A DNA stretch of 64,000 nucleotides from Taxillus chinensis (taxonomy: Eukaryota; Streptophyta; Magnoliopsida; Santalales; Loranthaceae): the NCBI GenBank assembly GCA_023512835.1, contig CM042091.1, positions 5,875,079-5,939,078 of the forward strand. Direction: 5' to 3'. Shown here piece by piece: positions 13,601 to 24,938 of the stretch (positions are counted from its first letter, which is position 1; each line of letters begins with the position of its first letter). The position numbers and the translations under genes are program-made. The notes under the pieces are model-generated. The model made no database searches and was not told the origin of the DNA. It saw nothing but the letters and a program-made list of their open reading frames with translations.

Positions 13601-14812
13601 GGGTCACGAACAAAGTGTGGAATACGTATTTAAAGAAAGATTTTGTTTCTATCTTTTTTTCGAAAAGGTACGAAAGTAGGTTAAATTGATGGGATGATGG
13701 GCCAAGCAAGAAAATATATAAAGAAGGTAAATAAATAAACAAAAGAAACAAGAATACTCACGTAAAATAAAATATCACGTGATGTTTGAGTACAACTGTC
13801 CATTTTAAATTATTGAATGTTTTCTAAAGTAGATTTTAAATAATTGACTGTCAATATTTATTACATGGGTTGACAATGGAATTGTTATAATATATTGTTT
13901 CTTTTTTGTAAGTTGATGTCCCAGCCTTCTTATATAAATAGATATGATAATTGCATTCCATGATCAAATAAATAATACTCGAGTCAGGGAAAAAAAAGCA
14001 TATATAAGAAAGAGAAATCTCAGGGGAAAAAAAGTACATCAACTTTTAAAAAAAAAAATTGAAAATTTGAAAAATATTTTTTTATAAGAAATCGTTATTA
14101 TTTTTATTACAAGATTTTTGTTTCCCTGTTACCAGTTGACATTATTACTTCTCTTTCTTTTTTCCCCAATTAGGAATTGTCGCCTTTTAATATTTTACTT
14201 TTTATCCTTTCATATTATATTTTTCACTTTCAGTAACTTGGCGTTACTTTTTCCTTGGAAATTTTCCCTTCGTTCTGCCACTTTTTTTTATTTAGTTAAC
14301 TTGATCTTAATGAAGATTTGATAACTTTATATATTGGATGAATCTTAAAACAAAGAATGTATATGTCGTTAGCCAAGACTGCATTTGTTTTCTGGGGTTT
14401 TTTGGGAAAATTTATTTAATATTATCATGAGGGTTGAATATCAATAATCTGTGAGAGCATTTGGATGAGTTCATTTATGTTTTTAACTGTTTGTTAATTA
14501 AACACACCTACATGTTTGACAGCATGCGATATTGAAGAAACTGTTGATAAAAGGTTTTTTTAATCTGCCTGCCGAAAGTATACCAAAAAAACAACGTAAC
14601 AGTTACAATGCTGCAATTCCCTCTTTTTCTTTTTCTTTTTCCCTGGTCATTTTACATTTCAACGTCTCTTAATAAACTATAATTGTTGCAGATCTAAGCA
14701 TTAATGGAGCTGCATGCTTACCATCTCTCAGTGTTGGCATAACACTTAACATTTTGCAAAAAAAAAAAAAATCTCTGTTCAAAATGTTTGAGAAGTGAGA
14801 ACTAAAAATACA
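10686..14812. other. Intergenic DNA; a few GC-richer patches without recognisable genes
   Basis: This AT-rich sequence follows the TGA10-like stop. Patches of more balanced composition occur at about 11490-11720, 12290-12440 and 12640-13170. The last contains opposing open frames (12655-12945 on the minus strand, 12964-13155 on the plus strand) whose translations I do not recognise; they could be fragments of an old transposon. A homopolymer junction of C followed by A lies at about 13541-13561. No RNA gene or complete coding region was found. Confidence 0.5.
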
Positions 14813-15338
14813 CATAAGTAACTTATTTTGACAAAATTTATTATTATGCCTAAGTATATGTGTTAGTGTATAAGTATTGCTTTGGTGCCTAGATCGACTA
14901 CTAGCTATAACAACTTCTTATTTATAAAACTGTTTACTTAATTTTAAAATATATCAATAATTTTCTGTGATAAATTAAAGATAAATAGGGCTGTTTTCAT
15001 TTTCGTTCGCAGAATATAATATCTGTTTTTATATAGAAATAGAAATATTTAAAATATTAAAATACACTTTATTTTCTTTTTAAGTATCACAAAAATAAAA
15101 ATAACTTTATTTTATTTTTAATTTTTTTATTTAAAAATAATTATCATATTTAAAACAAAAACAAATAAACAAATAAACATGTCATAAATAACTTATTTTG
15201 AAAATTGTATTATCATGGGAAAGCATATGTATGTATTAGTGTGTAGGTATTGCCTTTAGACCCGTTATACCTATTTTTTTATAAAACTATCTACTTATTT
15301 TAAAAATATATCAATATATTTTTTTGTGATGAATTAGC
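14813..15338. repeat. Diverged direct repeat pair (about 155 bp units)
   Basis: The unit at about 14813-14972 recurs at about 15180-15338. Shared landmarks, in order, are AACTTATTTTG, a TTAGTGTATAAGTATTGC-like segment, a TTATAAAACT segment, and AAAATATATCAATA followed by GTGAT(A/G)AATTA. The copies differ by many substitutions and small indels. The roughly 210 bp between them is AT-rich. They look like an old tandem duplication or two copies of a small non-autonomous element. Confidence 0.6.
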
Positions 15339-17272
15339 TAGATATACTTTTTTCCCGAAAACAGACAGCCTAGGACAACATATAAACACACACACACATA
15401 TACATATATATGATTTGCTAGATAGAGTATTAAAATGGTTTGGTATAACATATGCATTTAGTCGAAGTCTCTCACACATAATGTATAAAGTTGTCATAGC
15501 AGATCTATTTGTGGAATCGCTTTGCGGTGACTTTAGATTAGGTTTGGTGAGTGTGTTATTTAGAGGGGGTAGTCGTTGGAGCAGTTGGTCTGCTTTTAGC
15601 CACAATGTTTTTATCTAATTATTTATTTAAAACTTTTAACTTTTATTTAAAAATTGTTTTCTTTGCGATGGCAATTGAGCTTTAAACCTCATCTCCCTAA
15701 CTAAGAGGCAGAACTGATATCAAGTCGGGCTGAAGCCTGAAGCAAAGCCTATTATTTAACCTCGTATTAGTTGACTTTTAAAATAATATATTATCTCATG
15801 ATATTCAATATTAAGTCGGCAGTATCGTTGTGAAGACTTTGCAGTTGCACAAAAACAAAAACAAAAACAAATCTAATTAACTAGTGTGATGAAACTATAA
15901 ATTGAAAACTATATATTCAAATCCTCAACAAAATTGACCAAATCAGTAATTTTTAAAAGAAAATTTTGTTAAATCATCGAGAAAAAAAAAGTTAGCGGAA
16001 ACTTGTTAAATTGGTTTTCATCTTGATTTTGTTTCAAAAGTAGCCACTTTTAAACCTATCAAATTAATTCTTAATTATTATATATTAGTAGTTAGTCAAA
16101 AACTAATAAAATAAAGCTAATCCAACCAGACATTAATATTCTTAGTCTTGCTAACATTCAAATTATCAAATTACGGGATAATAATTACCAATAAGATCAA
16201 CTAACCCGTTACTAGCTATTACTACAGAAAGTTTGCTGATATTACCAATTAGATTTAGACTTAGCTCAGCTTATGTCTAACATGCTATCTCTATCTGTGG
16301 AGATTCGATGTGTTGCTTTGGTGAGCAATATAAAAATTGTGGTAATTGTTGAAGATGAGGTTCGTTTTATGGTTGAATCTTTACGTTTGAGTAGGGTGGG
16401 GTGTCTCAAACCAATTCCAAGAGCGTTCATATTCTTGGACAATTTTTTATAATAAAATTGTTTACACATTGTTTTTTCAAAATTAAATATAAAAATAAGA
16501 TTAGCTGCAATAAATAAATAAATGATCATTAAGTTTACATATAATTCAGTTTAATAAATCATAATAATATATTAAATATATATTAAATACAAACAATACA
16601 AATAAAAATTATTATCAAATATATTCTACATTTTATGAGTTAGGTGATACATGCATGTAATACAAATTTATTCGGTAAATTAAGTTTTCAGTTACACTAT
16701 TAATTAATTAAATATGAGAGCCAAAGCCTTTCCAAGAAGAACCATTTATAAGTAGCTTATTATATAGGATACTAATCAAAATAACATGTGACTTAAGTAT
16801 GTGTTCAACTCTTTATTTTTCCAAATAATATATTGGTATTATTATGTTAAGACTTTTTAAAAATTTATGAAAATTATTTTTGTTTTTCAAATAATATTTT
16901 GATAGCACCTATTAATAATATTAGGGATAGCTGTTTAAGAAGACCCATAATTGAACTTGGCATAAATTCAAAATATGGATAAAATATTAAGTCATATAAT
17001 CATTTTAAAATTAATCCTATGTTAATTAAGTTCAGTATAATAAATAAACATAAAGTCTATCCCACTTGGTAGCTCATTAATAAATATGAGTTTAAATGAA
17101 TCATAACCAAACACAACTTAATTAAGTTTGAATCAAACATTAAGTTATGTGAGAATTTTTAAATTAATCTGATATTGTTATTGATTATATCTTTTCATGA
17201 CATAATTTAGTTTTAGAGCAATTTTAAGAATAATTATAGTTCACTGATAAATATAAAGTTAGCGGACCATTA
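15339..17272. other. AT-rich intergenic DNA, no gene recognised
   Basis: Only short open frames occur; translations at 15415-15618 and 16266-16529 match nothing I recognise. A short (AC)n run lies near 15385-15400. Confidence 0.5.
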
Positions 17273-17470
17273 GTGTATGTTTGGGTTGGGCAAAACTCAT
17301 GTGATAACAATATTGACATGATGAATTAAAAATTAATAATGGATTGTTTGAATTGATGTATTAATAATGTGTACAACAATAATTTAAAGCGTGTTTGTAT
17401 TATTAATGAGAGACTAATAATACTTGCATTAATAATACACCATTATTCTAATTTCAATCCAAACGCACCA
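17273..17470. mobile_element. Tourist-like MITE with TTA target-site duplication
   Basis: A 198-bp AT-rich element is bounded by imperfect terminal inverted repeats: the left end reads GTGTATGTTTGGGTTG and the right end, reverse-complemented, reads TGGTGCGTTTGGATTG (11 of 16 identical). TTA lies immediately outside both ends (17270-17272 and 17471-17473). TTA duplications and TIRs with a GTTTGG core are typical of PIF/Harbinger-derived Tourist MITEs. It has no coding capacity. Confidence 0.7.
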
Positions 17471-19324
17471 TTAATTAATGAATTGTGAGCTTGAAGCCAT
17501 GAACCACCCATTAGTCCATTAAACAAATTTAAAAAATATGAAGTGAAATATATGATATGAAATTATTTTATATGAAACTATGTTAGTTAAATAAGTGCAT
17601 GATAGACAAAATCAAAAATGTTATAATATTATAAATTATAACATAATGTTAAAATTATTAAAATTGAAACAAATAAGTAAATTATTTTATAAGATTAAAT
17701 TTAAGAAACAAATTTTAAAAATTATACGTCATCATTTCATAAAATTTTTTATAGATAATTTTATTTACATAGGTAACTCACATTGGTGTCTCTATGTCTC
17801 TAGATTGATATTTATTTCTTGTTTTTCTTTTGCTTTCTCATGACTTTTTTTTTTGGCAATTTTCTCAAATGGACTGATTTTATATTTATGTTAGAGTTTC
17901 GATGAAGATTCGTACGTTGAATTTTTAGCCTACCCGTGTCCTTTGAGCACAATAATATTTAATATTGATAATAATAACTAACAAAAACCTTAGCCCATTT
18001 TTGCGGTACGTACAAAAAAATACGTTACCTTTTCTATCCCATCTTAAAAAAAAAAAAAAAAAAACTAGGCCCGTAATACTTTTGTTTTTTCTGTTTTTGG
18101 TAATCTGGCACAATTGTTGATGCCCATGCTTTGTTTGTTCTTTTCTTTCGAGGCCCATAATAATGCCCACAATTTTAGCGTCTAGTCCCAATCAAACGGA
18201 CGATTGGGACCGAAAATCCGATCTCCCGCCACGTGGTTACTTGAAATGTTAGGAAATAAAAATAAAGCCCACAACATATGATTGGCTCGGTGTTGGAACA
18301 ATTTTGAGCGTAGTTGTTTTTTCTTTTGAGGCCCACAATTGTCGTTCGTTGCATCTTCCCTCCGGATTGCTTCTGCCTCATTAGTATGTGTAATTAATTT
18401 TAATTTCAAGTTTGTATTTGTGTTTTAAAAGAGCATTATTATTACTAATACTACTATTATTATTATATTTCATAGCAATTTCTATTTATTTTTCATAAGA
18501 TAATAAATTTTAAAAAAATCACTCATATATAAATATATATCACAATAAATTCTCTTAATTTCTCATTATATCATTAACATATTATTTTATAATTTAATAT
18601 TTAATATAAGTAAAAGTTGTGAAAAAAATATAAAATATTGAGTTGATTACTTTTTAAAATTTTATATTCATATATAGCAAATAATATTTTTTAATATATT
18701 AGAAAATACTATACAAATTTCATGAAAATTTTTAAATATAAATATTTTATTTGTCAAAATGATTTTATGACATTTTAATAAATTTTAGTTAACTAAAGTA
18801 AAATAAATTTATATAAAAAATCTGCTACTAAGACTTTAAAGTACATTTATAAAGCCTATAATTAAAATACTGTAAAGATAACTTGTCAGACTTGAATTCT
18901 CATATATGTCACTAGTGGTAGCTTACCAGCTTTTCTACATATGCCTTATATTTAAAGTTTGTTTAATTTCGAAACACAATAGTTATGGACTGTGCATATT
19001 TTTATAATAAAATAATACTCTAATCAAGTTATGATTTTAGAAGTAACTTTCTAGTTGTTTTGTGTTTTTAAATTTAAACTTATTTTAGCAAGACATATTT
19101 TTTAAAATTTTAAAATTTTTATTTTTACTTTCATACTCATTATGTTTTTTTTCCTAATTTTTATGAATTAAATTTTTTAAAAAACACTCACTTTTTTAAA
19201 CATATCATCTATCCTGTCAAATATATATATATTTTTAAAATTCTTTAACAAAAAATCAATTTCAATAAAGATTTAAATTGTGAAATCAAAACATAAAAAC
19301 AAAAACACCGTGCTAAATGATTCC
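17471..19324. other. Intergenic DNA with a GGCCCA-rich, promoter-like patch
   Basis: The segment at about 18060-18380 is less AT-rich and holds several GGCCC/GCCCA motifs (for example AGGCCCATAAT near 18151 and AGGCCCACAATTG near 18330) and a CACGTG core near 18232. Such motifs are common in promoters of plant housekeeping genes. No intact gene follows; the next coding signal is the broken exon at 19692. The remainder is AT-rich and featureless. Confidence 0.4.
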
Positions 19325-19380
19325 TATATGTTTAATTATTTTGAAATATATCCTATATTTTCTTAATTGTGGTGAGACAT
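19325..19380. repeat. Left copy of a direct repeat flanking the 19.7-kb gene relic
   Basis: The sequence around CCTATATTTTCTTAA, followed by GTGGTGAGACAT, recurs in the same orientation at 20970-21025 with scattered differences. The two copies bracket the broken membrane-protein exon. Confidence 0.6.
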
Positions 19381-19691
19381 AGGGGTATAAAAAATAAAAT
19401 GGGCCTAAGCCTAAATGAGCTTTGCAAATTTTATTGAGTGGCAATAAACTAGTCGACATACGGACCTAGCATACCCGTAAAAATTAATTAATTTATTTTT
19501 ACTTGCAAAATAATTAATTTAATAAAATTACAACACCAATTGTCCAACCAACGATTGAAACCTTAAAAGGAGGAAATAGACAATACCATTTTAAGCACAC
19601 AGTAACGTTGAACATAGAAGGTGGAGGGTGTGTGTAGTGTGTGTGAGTGAACGGGGGAAAAGGTGGGTAAAGCAAAGAGAGAAAGGAGGGG

Positions 19692-20048
19692 ATGAACGAT
19701 CTCTCAAATTCAAACGCAGCGAGTGGGAAAGACGGGCATTGTCGGTGGTGATGCTGATGCTGCAGGAGCAGCAGCAGCAGGAAGACCCCTAATCCCCTTA
19801 TCCCACCACAAGCGCTGTGGGTACTGATATTCCTGTTTGTGGTGGGTTTTGGGTTCTCCACATTCATCTTGGTGGTGGTCCACGACGCGGCCTTCTTCAT
19901 TTCCTTTCTATTCCTCTCCACTCTCGTCCTCTCCTTCCTTTTCTGCAACTCCCTTCCCCGCCGCCGTGCCCTTCGCCTCTTCTTCCACTCCTTACCCGAC
20001 TGTGACCTCCGCCTAGCTCGCCATGGCCAGCTTGTCAAGATCACTGGG
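19692..20048 (+). pseudogene. Broken first exon of an At1g16860-like membrane protein
   Basis: An ATG at 19692 opens MNDLSNSNAASGKDG, but two in-frame TGA codons follow at 19749 and 19755. The same frame then reopens into a convincing membrane segment at about 19812-19940 (ALWVLIFLFVVGFG, then STFILVVVHDAAFF) and a polar stretch ending GQLVKITG before a GT donor at 20049. A neighbouring frame bridges the interrupted part (VGGDADAAGAAAAGRPLIP), so two compensating small indels are likely. From memory, the hydrophobic block followed by a DxELRxAxxGQxVKITG-like segment resembles plant At1g16860-type membrane proteins of unknown function. None of the later exons of that family could be found up to 21890, so this is probably an orphaned, decayed exon. 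A real gene with unusual splicing is the alternative. Confidence 0.5.
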
Positions 20049-20838
20049 GTTCTCTCTCTTTCTCTCTCTCTCAAACACGCACACGCACACGCAGATTGAC
20101 ATTTTGAAATACTTTCACTTTCCCCTTTTGCATTTTACCGAACAGACCTTTGGGCAAATTGTACACTTAGTCCAGGAATCTACGCTTTACTTACACCGTC
20201 CCATAATTGATGTGATGGAGTCAATCCTTGAACATATCATTAGAAAAAAAAAGCCTCACAGGCGATGAAAAAGGCGTTAGGGAATTTAATTTTGTTTTGT
20301 TTTGTTTCTTATCATTCTTCAACTGTCTATAACCATGTTTCTTCTTATAAACAAACATAAGAGAACCTCCACCAAACGCCCTCTAAATATTTTAGTAAAT
20401 TTGAAAGCTAATCCCTTGGTATATGATGTCATACTATAAAGTGAATTCTTGCGGGTTAGAAGTAGTCCCTTCAGACGCTGTTTGTCCTTTTTGGTTGCGG
20501 GTTAAAACACTGGTTAAGGGAGTTAGTTATTATCATTTCTCAACTGTTTATAAGCAGAAACAAATGGGAGCTTCCCCAAACACCCTCTTAGGCTTGGTTA
20601 ATAATTCCTCCAACTCCAACCAGGTTAAACTTGTCTTTGTGATATCTAAACATTCAGTTGTCCTAAATGGACGCTATTTAAGAGAGTAAGAGACTAGGAT
20701 GTGCCCAGGTACTGTTCAAACATTGTGCAAACGGAGATAATGTAAGGTACAATATTGTAGATGAAAATTTCTGTTATCCTGATTTGATGTTGTTTTGCTT
20801 TCTATAATGAGCTGAATTATTAAGAGTTTCGCACTTTT

Positions 20839-20935
20839 ACCAATGCAGTATGCTCATGTTAAAAACCATTTTGTTTATTTTGTTAAAACCAATGCAGTAT
20901 GCTCAGTAACTCATGTTCAAACCAATGCAGTATGC
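20839..20935. repeat. Three copies of a 15-base motif
   Basis: ACCAATGCAGTATGC starts at 20839, 20888 and 20921, in the same orientation. The first two copies continue with CTCA, and CTCATGTT or ACTCATGTT follows nearby. It looks like local slippage or duplication. Confidence 0.85.
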
Positions 20936-20969
20936 CTACATTTTCATGTATGGAAAGACTTGTAGTAAT

Positions 20970-21025
20970 TATATGTTTGATTGTTTTGAAATAGAGCCTA
21001 TATTTTCTTAAACATGGTGGGACAT
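20970..21025. repeat. Right copy of the direct repeat flanking the 19.7-kb gene relic
   Basis: It is homologous to 19325-19380 in the same orientation, including GAGCCTATATTTTCTTAA followed by GTGGGACAT. Confidence 0.6.
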
Positions 21026-21893
21026 GGCTCGGTTTTTTAAGGCCAAATTCAGCGTGGACTAATTTGGCAAATTCATTGTGCATCAAATCTAGAATGACCG
21101 AAGTATTAACTTTTGTATCCGCTTCTCTCTCTCTCTCTCTCTCTTTTCCCCCCCCTCTCTGATAAATAATCACACCTCATATTTGTAACTGAGTGTAGAA
21201 AGGTAATGTAATGTATCTGGGTGAGATTTGTAAACCCATCTCGTTCCTCCTGGCAAATTTTGGCTAAACCACGTTAAAATCTTTCTGTGTTTATTGTGTG
21301 TTGTTGCTTGATCCTACAAAACATTGTAACGTTATGCAATGAATTTTTCTCAGTTAATTTGTTCTTGTCTAATGATGTTGTAGCCAAATCTGAAGAGGCT
21401 TCGTTGGACCTCTTCTTCATGTTTTCTTCTGTGTGGATTGTGTAAATAAATGAATATGTTTAGTATGTATCCATTTGTCTGGGTTTAGTGACTGTAAATA
21501 ACTGAATAATTTTCATTATAAATTAGATCAGTCAAGACCAGAAACCGTGCAGACATTATAAGAATTAGGAATGTAAATCTAAAAAAACTTATGTTATATA
21601 TTGAAATGACTTTTGGTTTGCTCTGCATACCGCATTAAGCTCATGTCTTTTCCCTGGATGTTTCTTTTTCAGACATGATAAGATTTAGGAATGTAAACAC
21701 CATAAGTTTATGCTATTGAAACAAGATTTTCGAAGTGACAAAGTTAGGATTCAAACTTAATTAAGGTTCCAGAAACTGCTTGTTGCGTTGCTCCATTTTG
21801 TATAGCAAGGCAACGTCCTGAAGGAATTGCTGGGCACTGAACGAGGAAATCAAAGAGACAAAGCTAGCAGAGGCTGGTTTTTTTTTTTTTTTT

Positions 21894-24272
21894 TCAGAAC
21901 ATGCAATCAGCCCGAGCTGGCAATCTTTTGAAGAAATTGCTGGACACTGAAGGCTGCTTGCTTCGGAACCGGGGGTGCCGAAGCCAGTAGAAACCTGCAA
22001 GCAGGGCAACCATTCTGAAAGGCGTCACATAAAGCACCAAAGCAGCAAACAGGGTGAAGACTACAAATATGCAGGTTGCTCTGGGATCCCTCCAGCTGAG
22101 AAGAGCCTGAAATCTCTCCCCCTGGGTCGCCATGTCCCCTACCACTGTCTGAATTCTCCCTGCCACGCTCCTGAGCCGATCATACCTCATTTTTATCACA
22201 TCCTGAGCCTTCGTTGTTGGGAATGTGTCGAACTCCTCTTCGAGTTCGTCTGGTTGGGCTGCATCTGCCCATGAAAGCTTTGTATCCATGTGAGGGGGAT
22301 GCCTGGGCCGGGACCTGTAATTCCACACACCGATGATGAACATGTAGAGGCAGGCAGTTGGGAGTATCAGCTCCGGGTAGCATATCAGTATCACAAACAG
22401 AAGATGGAGCAAAACAGAAGTCACTGGGTTCTCCCACTGGCAGACTTCACCCAGCCACTTGCTGAGAGAGATGACACCGGAGAACAGCGACACAATTCTG
22501 AAGAAATGGGCTTTGCTTCGTCTCATGCTCCACATGTTTGAATCCACATCCAGCATGTACTCCACCACCTCCCTCCTGAGGGGTGGCTCAGCCCTGCCAA
22601 GCCTCACTGCAACTATGTTCATTGCCTGGTACCTCAGGGTATCCACTTGGTTCACCGTGAAAGGGAGCAGGTAATGCATTTTGGGCAGCAGAGGGTTGCA
22701 GTACAGGTACATCATGTGTGTTAGGGACAAACACGTGAACCGAACTGCTAATTGAAGCTCGCCCATTTTCTTCACCCCAGAAGGATTCAGAACCAGAAGT
22801 GGGTATGAGTGCGTGTATATCCGATCCGTTTCCAGGGTGGATAGCCGAATTCTTACCTTCCCAATCCGGGTATCCCGCCCACCACCACCCCCAGTGCCCA
22901 AGTGGCAGTTATCAAAAACTCCCAGTGTGATCACTGTGCAAGGGTCGTAGACTTCCCAGGTATATTGTTCATTCCACTTGGGGCAGAAACTTCCTAGTAT
23001 GGTTCTGGTCCGTACCCATTTCAGCCCATACCTAGCGACACAGTAAGCATCTGTGGTTTTTTGCCCATCCTTGGCCTTCTTCATCGGCACAAGTCCTTGT
23101 GCACTTAATATGCCTACTTCAAGAATGCCGATTGGCTTCTTCCATAGCTGTCGAGCAGTGGGCCGTTGGTCGCTTAAGTACAAGGTAGACTCATCCAGGA
23201 CATGGTAGGCTCCTTCTAGACAAACCCTTAGATGAATCCTACTTGAAAACCTTAGCTCTCTTCTCTTTTGTCCCTCAACAGGGCCAAACCCAAACCTTTC
23301 GAGATTAAACCAGGTAGCATAAATTGGTCGATGATCCAAACGCTTCTCAAAGATGTTGAGGGGCAGGCTTATCCTCCCCATGACTTCATCCTTCGAAGGA
23401 CTCCCCTTGTTTTCCACTTGGAGGACAAGCTGCTCTTCAAAAGGCTCGGCTGCCACAAACACCAGGTCTTCATTCCAAAATGGGTTGGTGGTCTTGGATG
23501 GGCACGCCTTCGTTTTGAGTACCTGATTTCCAACTTGAGCCTTCACAACTGCCTGCGGTTGCTGCCTGCTGTCACCCGGTTCCACATCCTGAGCTTCAAT
23601 GATGTTAACTCTGAGATACCACAGTTTAGGAGACGCATACACTTTCGACCGGACATTGAAAACGCCTTCACCTTGAACCGAAGCAGCATCCGAATGCCAT
23701 GCCTCCGAGAATGCTTCATCAGCTTGTGTTCCAATCCAAACTGCAACCATGATCTCTCCTCTCAACCTGGTCTCCCCCCTCCGGTCCAGCAACCTGTACC
23801 ACTGAGGTGCCAATGGGCTATCCGGTGGAACCCGAGTTGGCACCTCGTTCATGTCAAAGATCACCTTGCCTAGATAATCATCTATTCCCACCATGTCTTT
23901 GTCCCGGACAAAAACCTCTAACACAGTAGACTGCATCTTGTCTTTGGAGAAAGCAAACACTTGGTACCACTCCGGGTTGCTTCTCTTATCAAGGAACCGT
24001 GTTTTCCCCTTGTAATTCCCCAGTTTAACTTCTACATATGGGCTGCAGCTCCCAGTTGCCGGGTCTGGGGGAAGATCCTTGGCCTTTACAACACGAACAT
24101 ATAGATAGTGCATCTGTTCAACGAGATCATAAGTGCTCACGGCCCTGTCGCTGCTGATCCAGTTGCCTCCTCCGCGAACTCCTCCGTGTGGCCATCGTTC
24201 TCCGAGGTTGGGGCTTGTGTCCTTCAGTTTATGATCCTCCGGGCTTTTGTTTTGGGGTGGCTTAGGATTCAT
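21894..24272 (-). CDS. MCTP/FTIP-like multiple C2 domain and transmembrane protein (792 aa)
   Basis: The coding sequence is a single exon. The start is placed at the ATG at 24270-24272, because the open frame upstream has no ATG and contains a splice acceptor (T-rich tract ending GCAG at 24315-24318), implying a 5'UTR intron. Domains: C2 from about residue 55 (YDLVEQMHYLYVRVVKAKDL), C2 from about 215, C2 from about 380, then the C-terminal PRT_C region with two hydrophobic segments near 625-665 and 735-775, ending FFKRLP. This layout and length match plant MCTPs such as FTIP1, which are ER-anchored proteins at ER-plasma-membrane contacts and plasmodesmata; FTIP1 helps FT protein move. The first C2 domain has SPYVEV where family members usually read DPYVEV, so a calcium-ligand Asp is replaced by Ser. 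An A-rich run directly follows the stop. Which MCTP member it corresponds to is not resolved. Confidence 0.93.
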   Translation of the reverse strand: MNPKPPQNKSPEDHKLKDTSPNLGERWPHGGVRGGGNWISSDRAVSTYDLVEQMHYLYVRVVKAKDLPPDPATGSCSPYVEVKLGNYKGKTRFLDKRSNPEWYQVFAFSKDKMQSTVLEVFVRDKDMVGIDDYLGKVIFDMNEVPTRVPPDSPLAPQWYRLLDRRGETRLRGEIMVAVWIGTQADEAFSEAWHSDAASVQGEGVFNVRSKVYASPKLWYLRVNIIEAQDVEPGDSRQQPQAVVKAQVGNQVLKTKACPSKTTNPFWNEDLVFVAAEPFEEQLVLQVENKGSPSKDEVMGRISLPLNIFEKRLDHRPIYATWFNLERFGFGPVEGQKRRELRFSSRIHLRVCLEGAYHVLDESTLYLSDQRPTARQLWKKPIGILEVGILSAQGLVPMKKAKDGQKTTDAYCVARYGLKWVRTRTILGSFCPKWNEQYTWEVYDPCTVITLGVFDNCHLGTGGGGGRDTRIGKVRIRLSTLETDRIYTHSYPLLVLNPSGVKKMGELQLAVRFTCLSLTHMMYLYCNPLLPKMHYLLPFTVNQVDTLRYQAMNIVAVRLGRAEPPLRREVVEYMLDVDSNMWSMRRSKAHFFRIVSLFSGVISLSKWLGEVCQWENPVTSVLLHLLFVILICYPELILPTACLYMFIIGVWNYRSRPRHPPHMDTKLSWADAAQPDELEEEFDTFPTTKAQDVIKMRYDRLRSVAGRIQTVVGDMATQGERFQALLSWRDPRATCIFVVFTLFAALVLYVTPFRMVALLAGFYWLRHPRFRSKQPSVSSNFFKRLPARADCMF

Positions 24273-24736
24273 CTGATGTGACTTGAGAGTAGAGGATCTA
24301 ACAACTATCCTTGACTGCAAAAAAAAAAAAAAGTACTATTTGAACAACTAATATTTATCTGTGCTACCAGCAAGTCATGGTCAGAATATGATATTCATGG
24401 AAGCGTCAAGGTTTAGGAGTGCTTTATAGGAGGGAGGCGGACATGAACATGAACAGCTTTTCCTCACTGCTCATTGTAGTTGAGGTCTACTAAGAATAAG
24501 AAGACTGCAGAAGACATGGTTCTTGCGGTTTCTAAGCATCTACTGTGACTTGTATATTATTGGTTTCCTCTTTTTTGCCAAAGACACTTTCATTAATCTC
24601 TAAAGGTTACAGATTTCAGTAACGTGGATGGGTGGGATGAACAGGGAGGATTGAAGTAAGGCATTTTTCAGGAGTCTTTGAGGCATCTATCAGAACATAA
24701 TTAGCGGCTTTTCTAGATTCTTGTGTGTGTGTATTT

Positions 24737-24756
24737 GGGGGGGGGGGGGGGGGGGA
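24737..24756. repeat. Homopolymer of 20 G
   Basis: Twenty consecutive G residues lie just after a (GT)n run, between the MCTP and hydrolase genes. A tract like this may also be an assembly or sequencing weak point. Confidence 0.9.
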
Positions 24757-24807
24757 GGTATGGTGTTTGAGGTGGAGTTATGGTTATGGGTGTTATGTAA
24801 TGTTATG

Positions 24808-24938
24808 GGAATCCAATGCAGCAACAACGTTATTTATTGAGCTTCGCAATAATAGTGTAACCTTATATTCTGCTACAAGGCTTTTATATTAATGGGCATC
24901 CAATGCAGCAACGTTATTCATTGACCTTGGCAATAATA
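24808..24938. repeat. Short direct duplication (about 46-50 bp units)
   Basis: The unit at about 24808-24857 recurs at about 24893-24938, sharing ATCCAATGCAGCAA, ACGTTATT, ATTGA and CAATAATAG. The two copies differ by a 3-base indel and a few substitutions. Confidence 0.75.

Larger units (their letters stand above)
20049..21893. other. Intergenic DNA between the membrane-protein relic and the MCTP gene
   Basis: A 15-base motif, ACCAATGCAGTATGC, occurs three times at 20839, 20888 and 20921. The right copy of the flanking direct repeat is at 20970-21025. A (CT)n run lies at about 21122-21145. Positions 21810-21845 are a degenerate repeat of 21920-21955, the 3' end of the MCTP coding sequence. 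A poly-T run at about 21880-21895 lies directly beside the MCTP stop. No gene was recognised. Confidence 0.5.

Noticed and set aside
19514..20074. 186-residue minus-strand open frame, rich in Arg, Lys and Glu, opposite the membrane-protein relic
   Set aside because: Composition is low-complexity, mirroring CT-rich sequence on the + strand, whereas the + strand gives recognisable family segments.
23268..23873. 201-residue plus-strand open frame inside the MCTP gene
   Set aside because: It is antisense to the second and first C2 domains of the MCTP, whose protein is unambiguous; the plus frame shows no domain.
24273..24320. Extending the MCTP N-terminus by 16 residues
   Set aside because: There is no ATG in the extension, and a splice-acceptor-like T-tract plus GCAG lies at its start, so it is 5'UTR sequence.
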